DNA of 8,412 nucleotides from Xanthobacteraceae bacterium (lineage in GTDB: Bacteria > Pseudomonadota > Alphaproteobacteria > Rhizobiales > Xanthobacteraceae). Made by a program: the position numbers and the translations under genes. The stretch lies in assembly GCA_030037185.1 (NCBI GenBank), contig JASHRR010000286.1:1-8412 (forward strand), read 5' to 3'. Under the pieces are notes generated by a model that had not been told where the DNA came from, made no database searches, and saw nothing but the letters and a program-made list of their open reading frames with translations. This document shows positions 1 through 7,663 of the stretch, piece after piece. Positions within the stretch are counted from its first letter, which is position 1, and each line of letters opens with the position of its first letter.

Positions 1-1
1 T

Positions 2-187
2 GAAAAACTCGTCGCCGAAATTATCGTCAGTTTGTGTGTCGGTGCAGTCGTGGGTGTGATGTCGGGGGCATCGTGGACGCCCGAGGACGCCGTCCGTGCG
101 AAGCGGCGGGTGGTGTGCCGCTGCAGGTCCGATGCGATGATTGACGGCGAGGGGGAGCAAGCCCGCCCCTGCGACGAGCACCAATAA
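2..187 (+). CDS. Possible C-terminal end of an unidentified protein, running in from the left edge
   Basis: This frame is open from the first bases of the window for 61 codons and ends in TAA, which overlaps the next gene's ATG as TAATG. That arrangement is typical of translational coupling. The visible residues begin with a hydrophobic stretch (about residues 5-24, EIIVSLCVGAVVGVMSGASW) that could be a membrane segment. A basic and then acidic hydrophilic tail follows (KRR near 34-36, ending PCDEHQ). Most codons end in G or C, as in the neighbouring real genes. I do not recognise the family. A stop-free run of this length is not rare in high-GC DNA, so the stretch could instead be the untranslated leader of the MgtC gene. 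The coupling overlap is the main reason to list it. Confidence 0.3.
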   Translation, partial: EKLVAEIIVSLCVGAVVGVMSGASWTPEDAVRAKRRVVCRCRSDAMIDGEGEQARPCDEHQ

Positions 188-954
188 TGGCCATCGCCAT
201 CGACCAGGCTGCCCTCAATCTCGCAGTCGCGCTTGGCCTGAGCGCCATCATCGGGTTCGAGCGGCAGTGGCGCAACCGGCTGGCGGGGCTGCGGACCAAT
301 ACACTGGTCGCGGTCGGAGCGGCCTCGTTTGTCATTTTCGAGCAACTGATTGACGATCAGTCGAGTCCAACCCGGGTGGCCGCGCAGGTCGTCTCTGGCA
401 TCGGCTTCTTGGGCGCCGGGCTGATCTTCCGCGAGGGTCTGAGCGTACGCGGGCTCAACACGGCGGCGACGCTATGGTGCTCCGCCGCGATTGGCGTGAT
501 CGCCGGCGCCGGATATCCGTTCTACGCCGCGATTGCCACCGGTTTTGTGGTGTTTGTCAACTGGCTGCTACGCCCGATCGTGAGCTTCATCAATCGCCAC
601 CCCCTGACAGCGACCGAGCTCGAGGCCGGATATCGGGTGTCGGTCACCTGCCGGAGCCCCGACGAAGCCCATGTCCGAGCGCTGCTGCTGCAGGGTCTCG
701 CGGGCTGCGGGCTGACCCTGCGCCGCCTGGACAGCACCGATCTCGAAGGCTCCGCGCGCGTCCTGGTCACAGCCTTCACGACCACGTCGCATCGCGTCGA
801 TGACGAGGTCGAGAAAATCGTCGGCAGGCTCAGCCTCGAACCGACAGTTTCGGCTGCGAGATGGCAAACCGAAGCACCGACCGAACAGGAGAACCCGCCA
901 TCGGCCGAACTCGGCGGCGACCGTCGGGACGAGGACCGAGCCGCCAGGCCTTGA
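187..954 (+). CDS. MgtC/SapB family inner-membrane protein
   Basis: The 255-residue product matches the MgtC/SapB family. The N-terminal hydrophobic domain (about residues 8-135) carries the family pattern: GFERQWRNRLAGLRTNTLV at 23-41, then VSGIGFLGAGLIFREG at 69-84 and GLNTAATLW at 89-97, with about four or five membrane segments. Residues 146-226 are soluble and resemble the small ACT-like C-terminal domain of longer MgtC proteins. The last 28 residues are charged and low in complexity. In Salmonella and Mycobacterium, MgtC supports growth at low magnesium and survival in macrophages, and inhibits the F1Fo ATP synthase; many environmental members are uncharacterised, so a magnesium role here is inferred. 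The ATG at 187 sits directly before the conserved domain. No good Shine-Dalgarno lies just upstream, so translation may depend on coupling to the frame ending at 187. I saw no recognisable magnesium riboswitch. The gene converges on putA. Confidence 0.88.
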   Translation: MAIAIDQAALNLAVALGLSAIIGFERQWRNRLAGLRTNTLVAVGAASFVIFEQLIDDQSSPTRVAAQVVSGIGFLGAGLIFREGLSVRGLNTAATLWCSAAIGVIAGAGYPFYAAIATGFVVFVNWLLRPIVSFINRHPLTATELEAGYRVSVTCRSPDEAHVRALLLQGLAGCGLTLRRLDSTDLEGSARVLVTAFTTTSHRVDDEVEKIVGRLSLEPTVSAARWQTEAPTEQENPPSAELGGDRRDEDRAARP

Positions 955-1204
955 CGAGCGCGCCCTTCCGGTGAAATGCAGCTAAAGGTACATATTGACG
1001 ACGGTGCCGGTTTGGCGAAGACGGTGGCCCGCAGCCGACTTGCTCCGGCTGAGGAGGGCAAGGCGACAGGTCGGCCTTGCAAATAGTTCCGAAACCAATT
1101 TGCGCCCGGGTTCTCAAGCCAAAGCAGGACCCCGCCTGAGGCCGCCGAGGCGCGCGCCGCGGCCGGTTATCGGCATGTGACTGCGCCCCCAGGCTTTTAG
1201 CCCT

Positions 1205-4200
1205 TCACGACTGCTCCGCCAGGAGGCTCGCATTGCCCCCCACCGCGGTGGTGTTCACCGTGACGACCTGCTCCAGCGCGAACCGGCGCAGATAGTTGGG
1301 GCCGCCGGCCTTTGGTCCGGTGCCGGACAGGCCGGAGCCGCCAAACGGCTGGGTGCCCACCACCGCCCCGATGATATTGCGATTGACGTAGATATTCCCG
1401 GTGGAGAGCCGCTCGACGATGTGGCGGACCGTGCTGTCGATCCGGGACTGAATGCCCAGGGTGAGCCCATAGCCGGTCGCCGCGATGTCACCGAGCAGGC
1501 GCTCGAGCGCTTCGGCGCGGTAGCGCACGATGTGGAGCACGGGACCGAACACCTCCTCGCGCAAATCGGCGGCACGTTCCAGTTCGATAATGGCCGGCGG
1601 CACGTAATGGCCGGCGGCGGGCAGTCCCTCCGCCCGGCCACCACGGAACAACACGCGGCCTTGCGCCTCCATGCTGGCCACCCAGCTGTCGAGCTTGTCC
1701 TTTGCGGCTGCGTCGATCACCGGCCCCACATGAGTTGCGGGGTCGCGCGGATCGCCGATCTTGAGTTCGCGTGCGGCGCCCGCCACCATTGCGATGATAC
1801 GATCGGCGACGTCGTCCTGGAGACAGAGGAGCCGCAGCGCCGAGCAGCGCTGACCCGCGGAGCGGAATGCTGAGGCGATTACGTCATCGGTGACCTGCTC
1901 CGGCAGCGCGGTGGCGTCGACAATCATAGCGTTGATGCCGCCGGTTTCGGCGATCAGCGGGACAATCGGGCCGCTGTTTGCGGCAAGCGTCCGGTTGATG
2001 ATCCGCCCTACCTCCGTCGAGCCCGTAAAGGCGACGCCTGCCACATGCGGGTGGGCCACCAGCAAGCCCCCGACCGCGCCGTCGCCCGGAACCAAATGGA
2101 GCGCTGTTGGGGCAATGCCGGCCTGGTGAAACAAGCGCACCGCCGCGGCGGCGATCTGAGGGGTCTGCTCGGCAGGCTTGGCGATCACCGCGTTACCGGC
2201 GACCAGCGCCGCCACCACCTGCCCGCTGAAGATGGCGAGGGGGAAATTCCACGGGCTGATGCACACGAAGACGCCGCGGCCGCGGTGATTGAGCTCGTTG
2301 CTCTCCCCGGTCGGGCCCGGCAGCGATTCCGGCGCCAGGCAGCGCCGGGCCTCAGCCGCATAATAGCGGCAGAGATCCGCCGCCTCGCGCAGTTCGGCAA
2401 GCGAATCGTCAAGCGTCTTGCCGCCCTCCGCCTGAAGCAGTGCAATCAGAGGACCGCGGTGTTCCTCCAAAAGGTCGGCGGCGCGGTCGAGCGCCGCAGC
2501 TCGCGTCCCGACGGGCATCGCATTCCATCCCGGAAAGCCGGCTTGCGCCGCGGCGAAAGCAGACTGCACCACGGCCTCATCGCCCTCGCTCACCATTGCG
2601 ACCAGGGCGCCGTCGATGGGCGAGGGGACCGCGCGAACGCGGCCCGCAATCGCGACACCGTCGATGAGCGGCTTTGCTTGCGAGTTTACCGGCAGGCCCG
2701 CACGCACCTGCGCCAGCAGACCCGCCAGGCTTTCGGCATGTCCGAACTCGATGCCCGAGGAGTTTTTCCGCTCTGGCCGATAAAGATCGCCAGGGCGGGG
2801 AATCTTCGGATGGCGCGCATGGCGCGAGCAGCCGATAACGGATTGCGGGCGCCGAAGGATCGCCGATACCGGCACCTTGGGATCGGCCGCCGCGTAGACG
2901 AAGGACGAATTGGCGCCGTTTTCCAGCAGGCGGCGGACCAGGTAGGCGAGCAGGTCGCGATGGCCGCCGACCGGTGCATAAACGCGGCAAGCAGCCTCGG
3001 GCGCAGCGTGCAACAGGGCCTCGTAGAGCGTTTCGCCCATGCCATAGAGCCGCTGGAACTCGTAGCCAGTGACGCCGCCGGCGGCCTCAATGGCGCTGGC
3101 GACGGTCAACGCATTGTGGGTCGCGAACTGCGGATAGACGTGGGGACGCGCCGCCAGGAGCTTATGCACGCAGATCATGTAACAGAGGTCGGTCATCGCC
3201 TTACGCGAGAACACCGGATAGTCGGCAAGGCCGCGTTCCTGGGCGCGCTTGACCTCGGTATCCCAATAGGCGCCCTTCACCAGCCGCACCATGAGCTGGC
3301 GGCCGTGCGCGCGGGCGGTCTCGACCGCCCAGTCGATCACCGCAGGCGCCCGCTTCTGGTAAGCCTGCACGGCAAGCCCGAAGCCGCTCCAGCCATTAAG
3401 CGACGGATCGGCGAGGGCGCGACCGACGATGTCGAGGGAGAGTTCCAGCCGGTCGGCCTCTTCGGCATCGATGGTGAGATTGAGATCATGCCCCTTCGCG
3501 GCCCGCGCCAGCTCGATCACGCGCGGTGCCAGCTCCTTCATGACGCGCGCGCGTGAAATCGCCTCGTAGCGAGGATGCAGCGCCGAAAGCTTCACCGAAA
3601 TACCGGCCCGATCCGGCAGCGCCGTGGCGCCGGCCGCCTTGCCGATCGCCGCAATCGCGGTCCTGTAAGCTTCAAAGTAGCGCTCGGCGTCGGCCGCGGT
3701 GCGCGCGCCTTCGCCCAGCATGTCGAAGGAGTAGCGGAATTGCGGGTGGGCGGCGCCGCGCGACAGAGCTTCCTCGATGGTCTGGCCGAGCACGAAGTGG
3801 GAGCCGAGCAGGCGCATCGCCCGGCGCGTCGCGGTCCTCACCGCCGGCCGCCCCAGCCGGCTCACGAGCTCATGGAGAATGCTTTCCGGCGTCTCGTGGC
3901 CGCCGACGATCCGCGCCGAGATGCCAAGCGCCCACGCCGAGGCGGAGACCAGCAACGCATCGGAGTGCACTTTGTGTGCGGCGAAATCGCCAGCCCACAG
4001 CTTGTCCTCGATGAGCCGGTCCGCGGTGGCGGAATCGGGCACGCGCAGGAGAGCCTCGGCCAGGACCATGAGGGCGAGGCCCTCCTTGGTCGATAGCGAG
4101 TATTCCCGCAAGAAATCTTCAACTCCGCCCAGGCCGCCAGCATGCGCTCGGATCGCGGCCACGAGAGCGCCGGCGCGCTCGTCGATCCGCGCCTCAGCCG

Positions 4201-4318
4201 CCGCGGCGAGCGGGGCAGTTTCGAGAAAGGCGGCGGCGATGTCCTCGTCCGGCGGCGCATAAGGCGCGCGAAAAGGCGGCACTTTCCCGTCTGCCGAAGG
4301 CAATGCATCTGCGGTCAT
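1205..4318 (-). CDS. putA: Bifunctional proline dehydrogenase / L-glutamate gamma-semialdehyde dehydrogenase PutA
   Basis: The 1037-residue enzyme oxidises proline to pyrroline-5-carboxylate with FAD, then oxidises the hydrolysed semialdehyde to glutamate with NAD+, channelling the intermediate. The N-terminal helical arm (about 20-190, with [16 protein letters not shown] at 80-95) precedes the proline dehydrogenase barrel. The barrel shows [10 protein letters not shown] at 243-252, RLVKGAYWD at 345-353, FATHN at 398-402, YAPVGGH at 447-453 and RRLLENGAN at 462-470, whose arginine pair (462-463) binds the proline carboxylate. The aldehyde dehydrogenase half has [13 protein letters not shown] at 688-700, FTGSTEVG at 764-771, Glu791 in ETGG, catalytic Cys825 in AGQRCSALR and EEVFGPV at 921-927. 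The C-terminal [21 protein letters not shown] (993-1013) and [13 protein letters not shown] (1021-1033) show the gene is complete. It lacks the DNA-binding ribbon-helix-helix domain of E. coli PutA and is about 1000 residues, so it is the minimalist type and cannot repress its own gene by that route. Tyr425 replaces the His usual in LHGMGE. The start is backed by family-like [16 protein letters not shown] just after it, although its ribosome site is weak. Confidence 0.97.
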   Translation of the reverse strand: MTADALPSADGKVPPFRAPYAPPDEDIAAAFLETAPLAAAAEARIDERAGALVAAIRAHAGGLGGVEDFLREYSLSTKEGLALMVLAEALLRVPDSATADRLIEDKLWAGDFAAHKVHSDALLVSASAWALGISARIVGGHETPESILHELVSRLGRPAVRTATRRAMRLLGSHFVLGQTIEEALSRGAAHPQFRYSFDMLGEGARTAADAERYFEAYRTAIAAIGKAAGATALPDRAGISVKLSALHPRYEAISRARVMKELAPRVIELARAAKGHDLNLTIDAEEADRLELSLDIVGRALADPSLNGWSGFGLAVQAYQKRAPAVIDWAVETARAHGRQLMVRLVKGAYWDTEVKRAQERGLADYPVFSRKAMTDLCYMICVHKLLAARPHVYPQFATHNALTVASAIEAAGGVTGYEFQRLYGMGETLYEALLHAAPEAACRVYAPVGGHRDLLAYLVRRLLENGANSSFVYAAADPKVPVSAILRRPQSVIGCSRHARHPKIPRPGDLYRPERKNSSGIEFGHAESLAGLLAQVRAGLPVNSQAKPLIDGVAIAGRVRAVPSPIDGALVAMVSEGDEAVVQSAFAAAQAGFPGWNAMPVGTRAAALDRAADLLEEHRGPLIALLQAEGGKTLDDSLAELREAADLCRYYAAEARRCLAPESLPGPTGESNELNHRGRGVFVCISPWNFPLAIFSGQVVAALVAGNAVIAKPAEQTPQIAAAAVRLFHQAGIAPTALHLVPGDGAVGGLLVAHPHVAGVAFTGSTEVGRIINRTLAANSGPIVPLIAETGGINAMIVDATALPEQVTDDVIASAFRSAGQRCSALRLLCLQDDVADRIIAMVAGAARELKIGDPRDPATHVGPVIDAAAKDKLDSWVASMEAQGRVLFRGGRAEGLPAAGHYVPPAIIELERAADLREEVFGPVLHIVRYRAEALERLLGDIAATGYGLTLGIQSRIDSTVRHIVERLSTGNIYVNRNIIGAVVGTQPFGGSGLSGTGPKAGGPNYLRRFALEQVVTVNTTAVGGNASLLAEQS

Positions 4319-4644
4319 TTTGCATCCAGACCGGTTCGTTTCGGACCTTGTGGACGGGCCAGCGGCGGTTGACGCAGCCCTTCCAGGACCTGCTGCGCAA
4401 TCTATGAGATTGCCCCGAGGAGCGGGATGGACAAGGCGTCGCGTTGTCGTTTTTGCGCGATCCTTTTAGTTCATGCGTTTCTTACTTTTGGTGGGAGTGC
4501 GGTGTCCGCATCTTCACAGGCGCCCACGCGTCCGCGCTGCAGGGATTGGGGATAATGGAGCGGGCGCGCGGTCACGGCCAGGGTGGCGCTACGGATCGGC
4601 CAAACCGCGTGTCGGGCGCCGGTTTGCATGCCAGGACACAGTTT
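4319..4644. other. Divergent intergenic region between putA and the binding-protein gene
   Basis: This stretch separates two divergently transcribed genes and should hold promoters for both. The part near 4440-4490 is richer in T than its surroundings and is the likeliest place for a rightward promoter. However, the best hexamer pair I can draw (TTGTCG at 4444-4449 with TAGTTC at 4467-4472) is poor, so no promoter is called. Two dyads are present: the 17-bp one at 4397-4413 and a shorter TGCGG-TGT-CCGCA at 4498-4510. The binding-protein frame stays open upstream to 4444, so part of this region would be coding if a far-upstream start were used. That upstream frame encodes an Arg/Gly-rich sequence with no secretion-signal character. 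Confidence 0.6.
4397..4413. promoter_or_regulatory. Perfect 17-bp dyad, candidate operator in the putA/binding-protein divergent region
   Basis: GCAATCT-ATG-AGATTGC is a perfect inverted repeat with 7-bp arms and a 3-bp centre. It lies 78 bp upstream of the putA start codon and about 230 bp upstream of the preferred start of the divergent gene. The arms are more AT-rich than the surrounding DNA. The size and symmetry fit the site of a dimeric regulator. In several alphaproteobacteria putA is controlled by an Lrp/AsnC-type activator (PutR), which would be a reasonable candidate, but no regulator gene is in the window and no consensus was compared. A dyad this good would turn up by chance in a region this size in roughly one case in five, so the call is tentative. 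Confidence 0.4.
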
Positions 4645-5679
4645 ATGGGCGCTTTTGGGCTCCTCGGCCACCCGTTGCCAATGACCTGTGTGGTCGCAGG
4701 CATTGCTTTGGCAACCGTCAACCTCGCCGCGGCCCAAACGCCGATCAAGTTCAGCCTCGACTTCAAGTTGGAGGGGCCGTCGGCGCCATTTGTGGTCGGA
4801 ATCGACAGAGGGTACTACCGGGCGGAGGGGCTTGACGTCACCATCGACACCGCAGCCGGCCCGCTCGATCCGATTACGCGCGTTGCCTCCGGCGCCCACG
4901 AAATGGGCTTCGCAGACGTCAATTCGCTCATCAAATTTCGCGACCAGAACAACGCTGCCCCCATCAAGGCGGTACTCATGGTCTTAAGCCGCCCGCCCTT
5001 TTCGATCGTGACCCGCAAAAGCCGCGGCGTGACACTGCCAAAAGACCTCGAAGGCAAGAAGCTCGGCGCACCCGCTGCCGACGCGGCATTTGCGCAATGG
5101 AAGATTTTTGTCGAGGCCACTGGCATCGATGCATCCAAGGTCGCGATCGAGGACGTCGGTATCCCGATCCGCGAGCCGATGCTGGCCGCCGGTCAACTCG
5201 ACGCTATCACCGGGCTGTCGTTTTCCTCCTATATCAATCTCAAGGATCGCGGGGTTCCGATCGATGATGTCGCGGTTCTGCTGATGGCCGATTACGGCGT
5301 CGATGTGTATGGCAATGCCATCATCGTCAACCCGAAATTCGCGACCGACCATCCTGATGCCGTCAGAGGCTTTCTGCGCGCCTTCGTGAAATCGCTCAAG
5401 AGCACCGCGCAGGACCCGGCGGCGGCGGTCGATTCGGTCGTCAAACGCAACGAGGTCGCCAAAAAGGATGTCGAGCTTGAACGCCTCAACATGGCGCTGC
5501 ACGACAACATCCTGACGCCGCAAGCCCGGGCCGAGGGCCTTGGCGGCGTGGACGCAGCGCGGTTCGATAAGGCGATCGATCAGATCGCGCTCACCTCCGC
5601 GTTCAAGGCGAGGCCCAGAAGCGGCGACATCTTCGATTCATCATCGCTGCCTCCCGCAGCCGACCGCGTGATGGATTGA
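4645..5679 (+). CDS. ABC transporter substrate-binding protein, NMT1/THI5-like (SsuA/TauA-type fold)
   Basis: This is a 344-residue exported solute-binding protein. A hydrophobic export segment (about 13-30, TCVVAGIALATVNLAAA) ends at a probable cleavage site before QTP. The mature part has the NMT1/THI5-like layout: KFSLDFKLEGPSAPFVVG at 35-52, RGYYRAEGLDV at 55-65, RVASGAHEMGFADV at 79-92, DLEGKKLGAP at 134-143, EPMLAAGQLDAITG at 177-190 and NPKFATDHPDAVRGFL at 229-244. Relatives bind sulfonates, taurine, nitrate, thiamine precursors or aromatic acids; the ligand cannot be read from sequence. No lipobox is seen, so it is probably soluble in the periplasm. ATG 4645 was chosen because it keeps the export segment near the N-terminus and has a weak AGGAC at 4633-4637. 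ATG 4681, TTG 4624, GTG 4609 and ATG 4555 are in-frame alternatives, and the last three would add a positively charged n-region. No permease or ATPase partner is adjacent: the next gene is an exporter of a different class. Confidence 0.88.
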   Translation: MGAFGLLGHPLPMTCVVAGIALATVNLAAAQTPIKFSLDFKLEGPSAPFVVGIDRGYYRAEGLDVTIDTAAGPLDPITRVASGAHEMGFADVNSLIKFRDQNNAAPIKAVLMVLSRPPFSIVTRKSRGVTLPKDLEGKKLGAPAADAAFAQWKIFVEATGIDASKVAIEDVGIPIREPMLAAGQLDAITGLSFSSYINLKDRGVPIDDVAVLLMADYGVDVYGNAIIVNPKFATDHPDAVRGFLRAFVKSLKSTAQDPAAAVDSVVKRNEVAKKDVELERLNMALHDNILTPQARAEGLGGVDAARFDKAIDQIALTSAFKARPRSGDIFDSSSLPPAADRVMD

Positions 5680-5795
5680 GGCGTGGAGCCGTTGTCAATT
5701 CAGGCAATGGCCCTTAGCTAAATGACGGCCAGAGGGCGTTAGCCCAGGGTTGAGCGCCAAACGAAAACCCGGGGGTGTGCGTTGCCGCATTGGCA

Positions 5796-5836
5796 GGGAG
5801 CTCCCGGTCTTGCTTGGCTCACCCTGGGAGCCTCCC
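5796..5836 (+). promoter_or_regulatory. Strong potential RNA hairpin built from two near-identical palindromes in the ndvA leader
   Basis: GGGAGCTCCC (5796-5805) and GGGAG-C-CTCCC (5826-5836) are both palindromes, and their starts are exactly 30 bp apart. In RNA, 5796-5805 can pair along its whole length with 5826-5836, leaving one bulged C at 5831. The stem can extend inward by a G-U pair (5806/5825) and a G-C pair (5807/5824), closing a 16-nt loop. The stem is nearly all G-C. It ends 33 nt before the ndvA start codon and 21 nt before its ribosome-binding site. With no T-run after it, it is not a standard intrinsic terminator. It may be a structured leader element, or as DNA a pair of operator half-turns on the same helix face. 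The function is inferred only. Confidence 0.5.
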
Positions 5837-5857
5837 GAGGCACGCCAACGCAAAAGC

Positions 5858-5864
5858 GGAAAGG
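5858..5864 (+). promoter_or_regulatory. Ribosome-binding site that fixes the ndvA start
   Basis: GGAAAGG lies 5 nt before the ATG at 5870 and is the best Shine-Dalgarno match near any start in this window. It supports ATG 5870, which opens with the family-like [11 protein letters not shown], over the in-frame TTG at 5750, which would add 40 residues without family resemblance. Confidence 0.75.
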
Positions 5865-5869
5865 TGCAA

Positions 5870-7663
5870 ATGAGTTTGTTGCGCCTCTATGCACGGGTGC
5901 TATCCGTGCTTGGTCCAGAAACGCGGCTCGGCGTTTTTCTGGCGATCGCCAATTTCGCGCTTGCCGGCGCGCAGTTCGCCGAACCTGTGCTGTTCGGGCG
6001 CATCATCGACGCGCTCGCCGGCTCCCAGCCAAACGGTGCACCTGCGGCGTGGTCGAAACTGTTCATGCTGGTCGCGGCTTGGGTCGGCTTCGGGCTGTTC
6101 ACCATCGTGTGCGGCGTGACTGTCGCGCTTCATGCGGACCGGCTCGCCCATCGCCGCCGCCAAACGGTACTGACCAGCTTTTTCGAGCACGTGCTGCAGC
6201 TGCCGCTGAGCTTCCACCACACCGCCCACTCGGGTCGGCTGCTAAAGATCATGCTGGCCGGAACCGACGCGTTGTGGGGGTTATGGCTCACCTTTTTCAG
6301 GGAATCTTTCGCCGCGGCGATGTCGCTCGTCATCCTGCTGCCGCTGGCGCTTTACCTCAATTGGACGCTCGGCTTGGTGCTGCTCGCGATCTGCGCGCTG
6401 TTCGCGTTCCTCACCGCGCTCGTGGTCAACAAGACGGAAACCATGCAGCGTTCGGTCGAGGGGCATTATTCCAGCCTCGCCGAGCGTGCTTCCGACGCCC
6501 TCGGCAACGTGGCGCTGGTGCAGGGCTTTGCCCACGTCGAGGCCGAGGTCTCCGGCCTGCGCAACGTCGCCGACCAGCTGCTGGCGGCGCAAATGCCGGT
6601 GCTGTCCTGGTGGGCGGTGGTGGCGGTGCTCACCCGTGCCTCGACCACGCTGACGCTGCTCACCATCTTTCTGGTCGGCGTCTATCTGCATCTTGCTGGC
6701 CGCGCGTCGATCGGCGAGATCGTGATGTTCATGAATTTTGCCGGCATGCTGATCAGCCAGCTCGAGAAGGTCGTGCACTTCGCCAACGGCCTGTTCATGG
6801 ATGCGCCGCGGCTCAGGGAATTCTTCACGGTTGTGGATACCGAATCGGACGTCCGCGACCGGCCCGACGCCATCGATCCGGAACGGGTGCGCGGAACGGT
6901 GGAGTTCAAGGACGTTACATTTTCCTATGACGGCAAGCGACCGGCCGTTGTCGATCTCAACTTCGTGGCGCTGCCCGGCGAAACCATCGCGCTGGTAGGC
7001 GAAACCGGGGCGGGCAAGACGACTGCGCTCGCACTCCTGCACCGCGCCTTCGATCCGCAATCCGGCAGGATTGAGGTGGACGGCGTCGATATCCGCGACC
7101 TCAAGCTGGCTTCGTTGCGCCGCAACATCGGCGTCGTATTCCAGGAAGCGCTGTTGCTCAATCGGTCGATCGCCGACAACCTGCGCATCGGCAAGCCGGA
7201 TGCCACCCTCGCGCAGATGCGCGATGCGGCTCAACGCGCTCAGGCCCTCGATTTTATCGAACATACACCGGACGCTTTCGAAGCATCCGTCGGCGAGCGG
7301 GGACGCGTACTGTCCGGCGGCGAGCGCCAACGCCTGTCGATCGCGCGCGCCCTCCTCAAAGACCCGCCGATTCTTATTCTCGACGAGGCCACGAGCGCCC
7401 TCGACGTCGCCACCGAGGCGAAAGTGCAAGCGGCGCTCGACGAGGTGATGAAGCATCGCACCACGTTCGTGATTGCTCACCGCCTGTCGACGGTTCGCAA
7501 CGCTACCCGCATCCTGGTGTTCGACAATGGCCACATCGTCGAGTCCGGCACGTTCGACGAACTGCTGCAACTCGGCGGTCGCTTCGCCGCGCTTGCCAAG
7601 GCGCAGTTCATGACGGCGCAGGGCAAACTCGGCGAGCCGATCGTTCACCTGGTCGAGAGCTGA
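5870..7663 (+). CDS. ndvA: NdvA/ChvA-type glucan ABC exporter (fused permease and ATPase)
   Basis: This 597-residue half-transporter of the ABCB exporter type is expected to dimerise in the inner membrane and use ATP to export a cell-envelope glucan. In Sinorhizobium NdvA and Agrobacterium ChvA the cargo is cyclic beta-1,2-glucan, needed for osmotic adaptation and host association. The N-terminus [17 protein letters not shown] followed by [23 protein letters not shown] (27-49) is characteristic of this subgroup. A six-helix membrane domain spans about 20-300. The nucleotide-binding domain has Walker [10 protein letters not shown] at 377-385, Q-loop Gln425, signature LSGGERQ at 481-487, Walker B ILILDE at 501-506 with catalytic Glu506, and His537 in the H-loop, so it should be an active ATPase. 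Length matches the family (about 590). No glucan synthase gene (ndvB/chvB) is in the window, so the exact glucan is uncertain: Bradyrhizobium, for example, makes beta-1,3/1,6 glucans. The preceding binding protein is not expected to be its partner. Confidence 0.92.
   Translation: MSLLRLYARVLSVLGPETRLGVFLAIANFALAGAQFAEPVLFGRIIDALAGSQPNGAPAAWSKLFMLVAAWVGFGLFTIVCGVTVALHADRLAHRRRQTVLTSFFEHVLQLPLSFHHTAHSGRLLKIMLAGTDALWGLWLTFFRESFAAAMSLVILLPLALYLNWTLGLVLLAICALFAFLTALVVNKTETMQRSVEGHYSSLAERASDALGNVALVQGFAHVEAEVSGLRNVADQLLAAQMPVLSWWAVVAVLTRASTTLTLLTIFLVGVYLHLAGRASIGEIVMFMNFAGMLISQLEKVVHFANGLFMDAPRLREFFTVVDTESDVRDRPDAIDPERVRGTVEFKDVTFSYDGKRPAVVDLNFVALPGETIALVGETGAGKTTALALLHRAFDPQSGRIEVDGVDIRDLKLASLRRNIGVVFQEALLLNRSIADNLRIGKPDATLAQMRDAAQRAQALDFIEHTPDAFEASVGERGRVLSGGERQRLSIARALLKDPPILILDEATSALDVATEAKVQAALDEVMKHRTTFVIAHRLSTVRNATRILVFDNGHIVESGTFDELLQLGGRFAALAKAQFMTAQGKLGEPIVHLVES

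Larger units (their letters stand above)
5680..5869 (+). other. Leader between the binding-protein gene and ndvA
   Basis: This 190-bp gap holds no gene. At the left, TGGCC (5708-5712) and GGCCA (5727-5731) could pair around an 8-bp palindrome TTAGCTAA (5714-5721). A small GGGC-GTTA-GCCC hairpin follows at 5734-5745. Neither has a T-run, so neither is called a terminator. The right half contains the strong hairpin described separately. The ndvA frame remains open back to a TTG at 5750, but those 40 extra codons (rich in Arg, Pro and Gly) do not resemble the family's N-terminus. I cannot tell whether ndvA has its own promoter here or is read through from the binding-protein gene. Confidence 0.5.

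Noticed and set aside
85..95. Dyad GGACG-C-CGTCC upstream of mgtC as a possible magnesium-responsive leader
   Set aside because: The short G/C-rich symmetry is unremarkable here, and I could not match the region to any known magnesium riboswitch layout.
955..1204. Search for a bidirectional terminator between mgtC and putA
   Set aside because: Only small stems were found, such as GCCG-GTTAT-CGGC at 1162-1174 and CAGG/CCTG in the 1120-1140 area. None is followed by a T-run on either strand.
2045..3556. Open frame of 503 codons on the plus strand, antisense to putA
   Set aside because: The opposite strand encodes an unmistakable PutA. Long antisense frames are common opposite high-GC genes, and this translation is Arg/Gly/Ala-rich with no recognisable domain.
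5750..5869. TTG start giving ndvA 40 extra N-terminal residues
   Set aside because: The added residues do not resemble the NdvA N-terminus, whereas ATG 5870 has a good ribosome site and opens directly with the family sequence.
4645..7663. Binding protein plus ABC gene as one uptake system
   Set aside because: The ABC gene is an exporter-type fused permease and ATPase of the NdvA subgroup; this class does not use periplasmic binding proteins.
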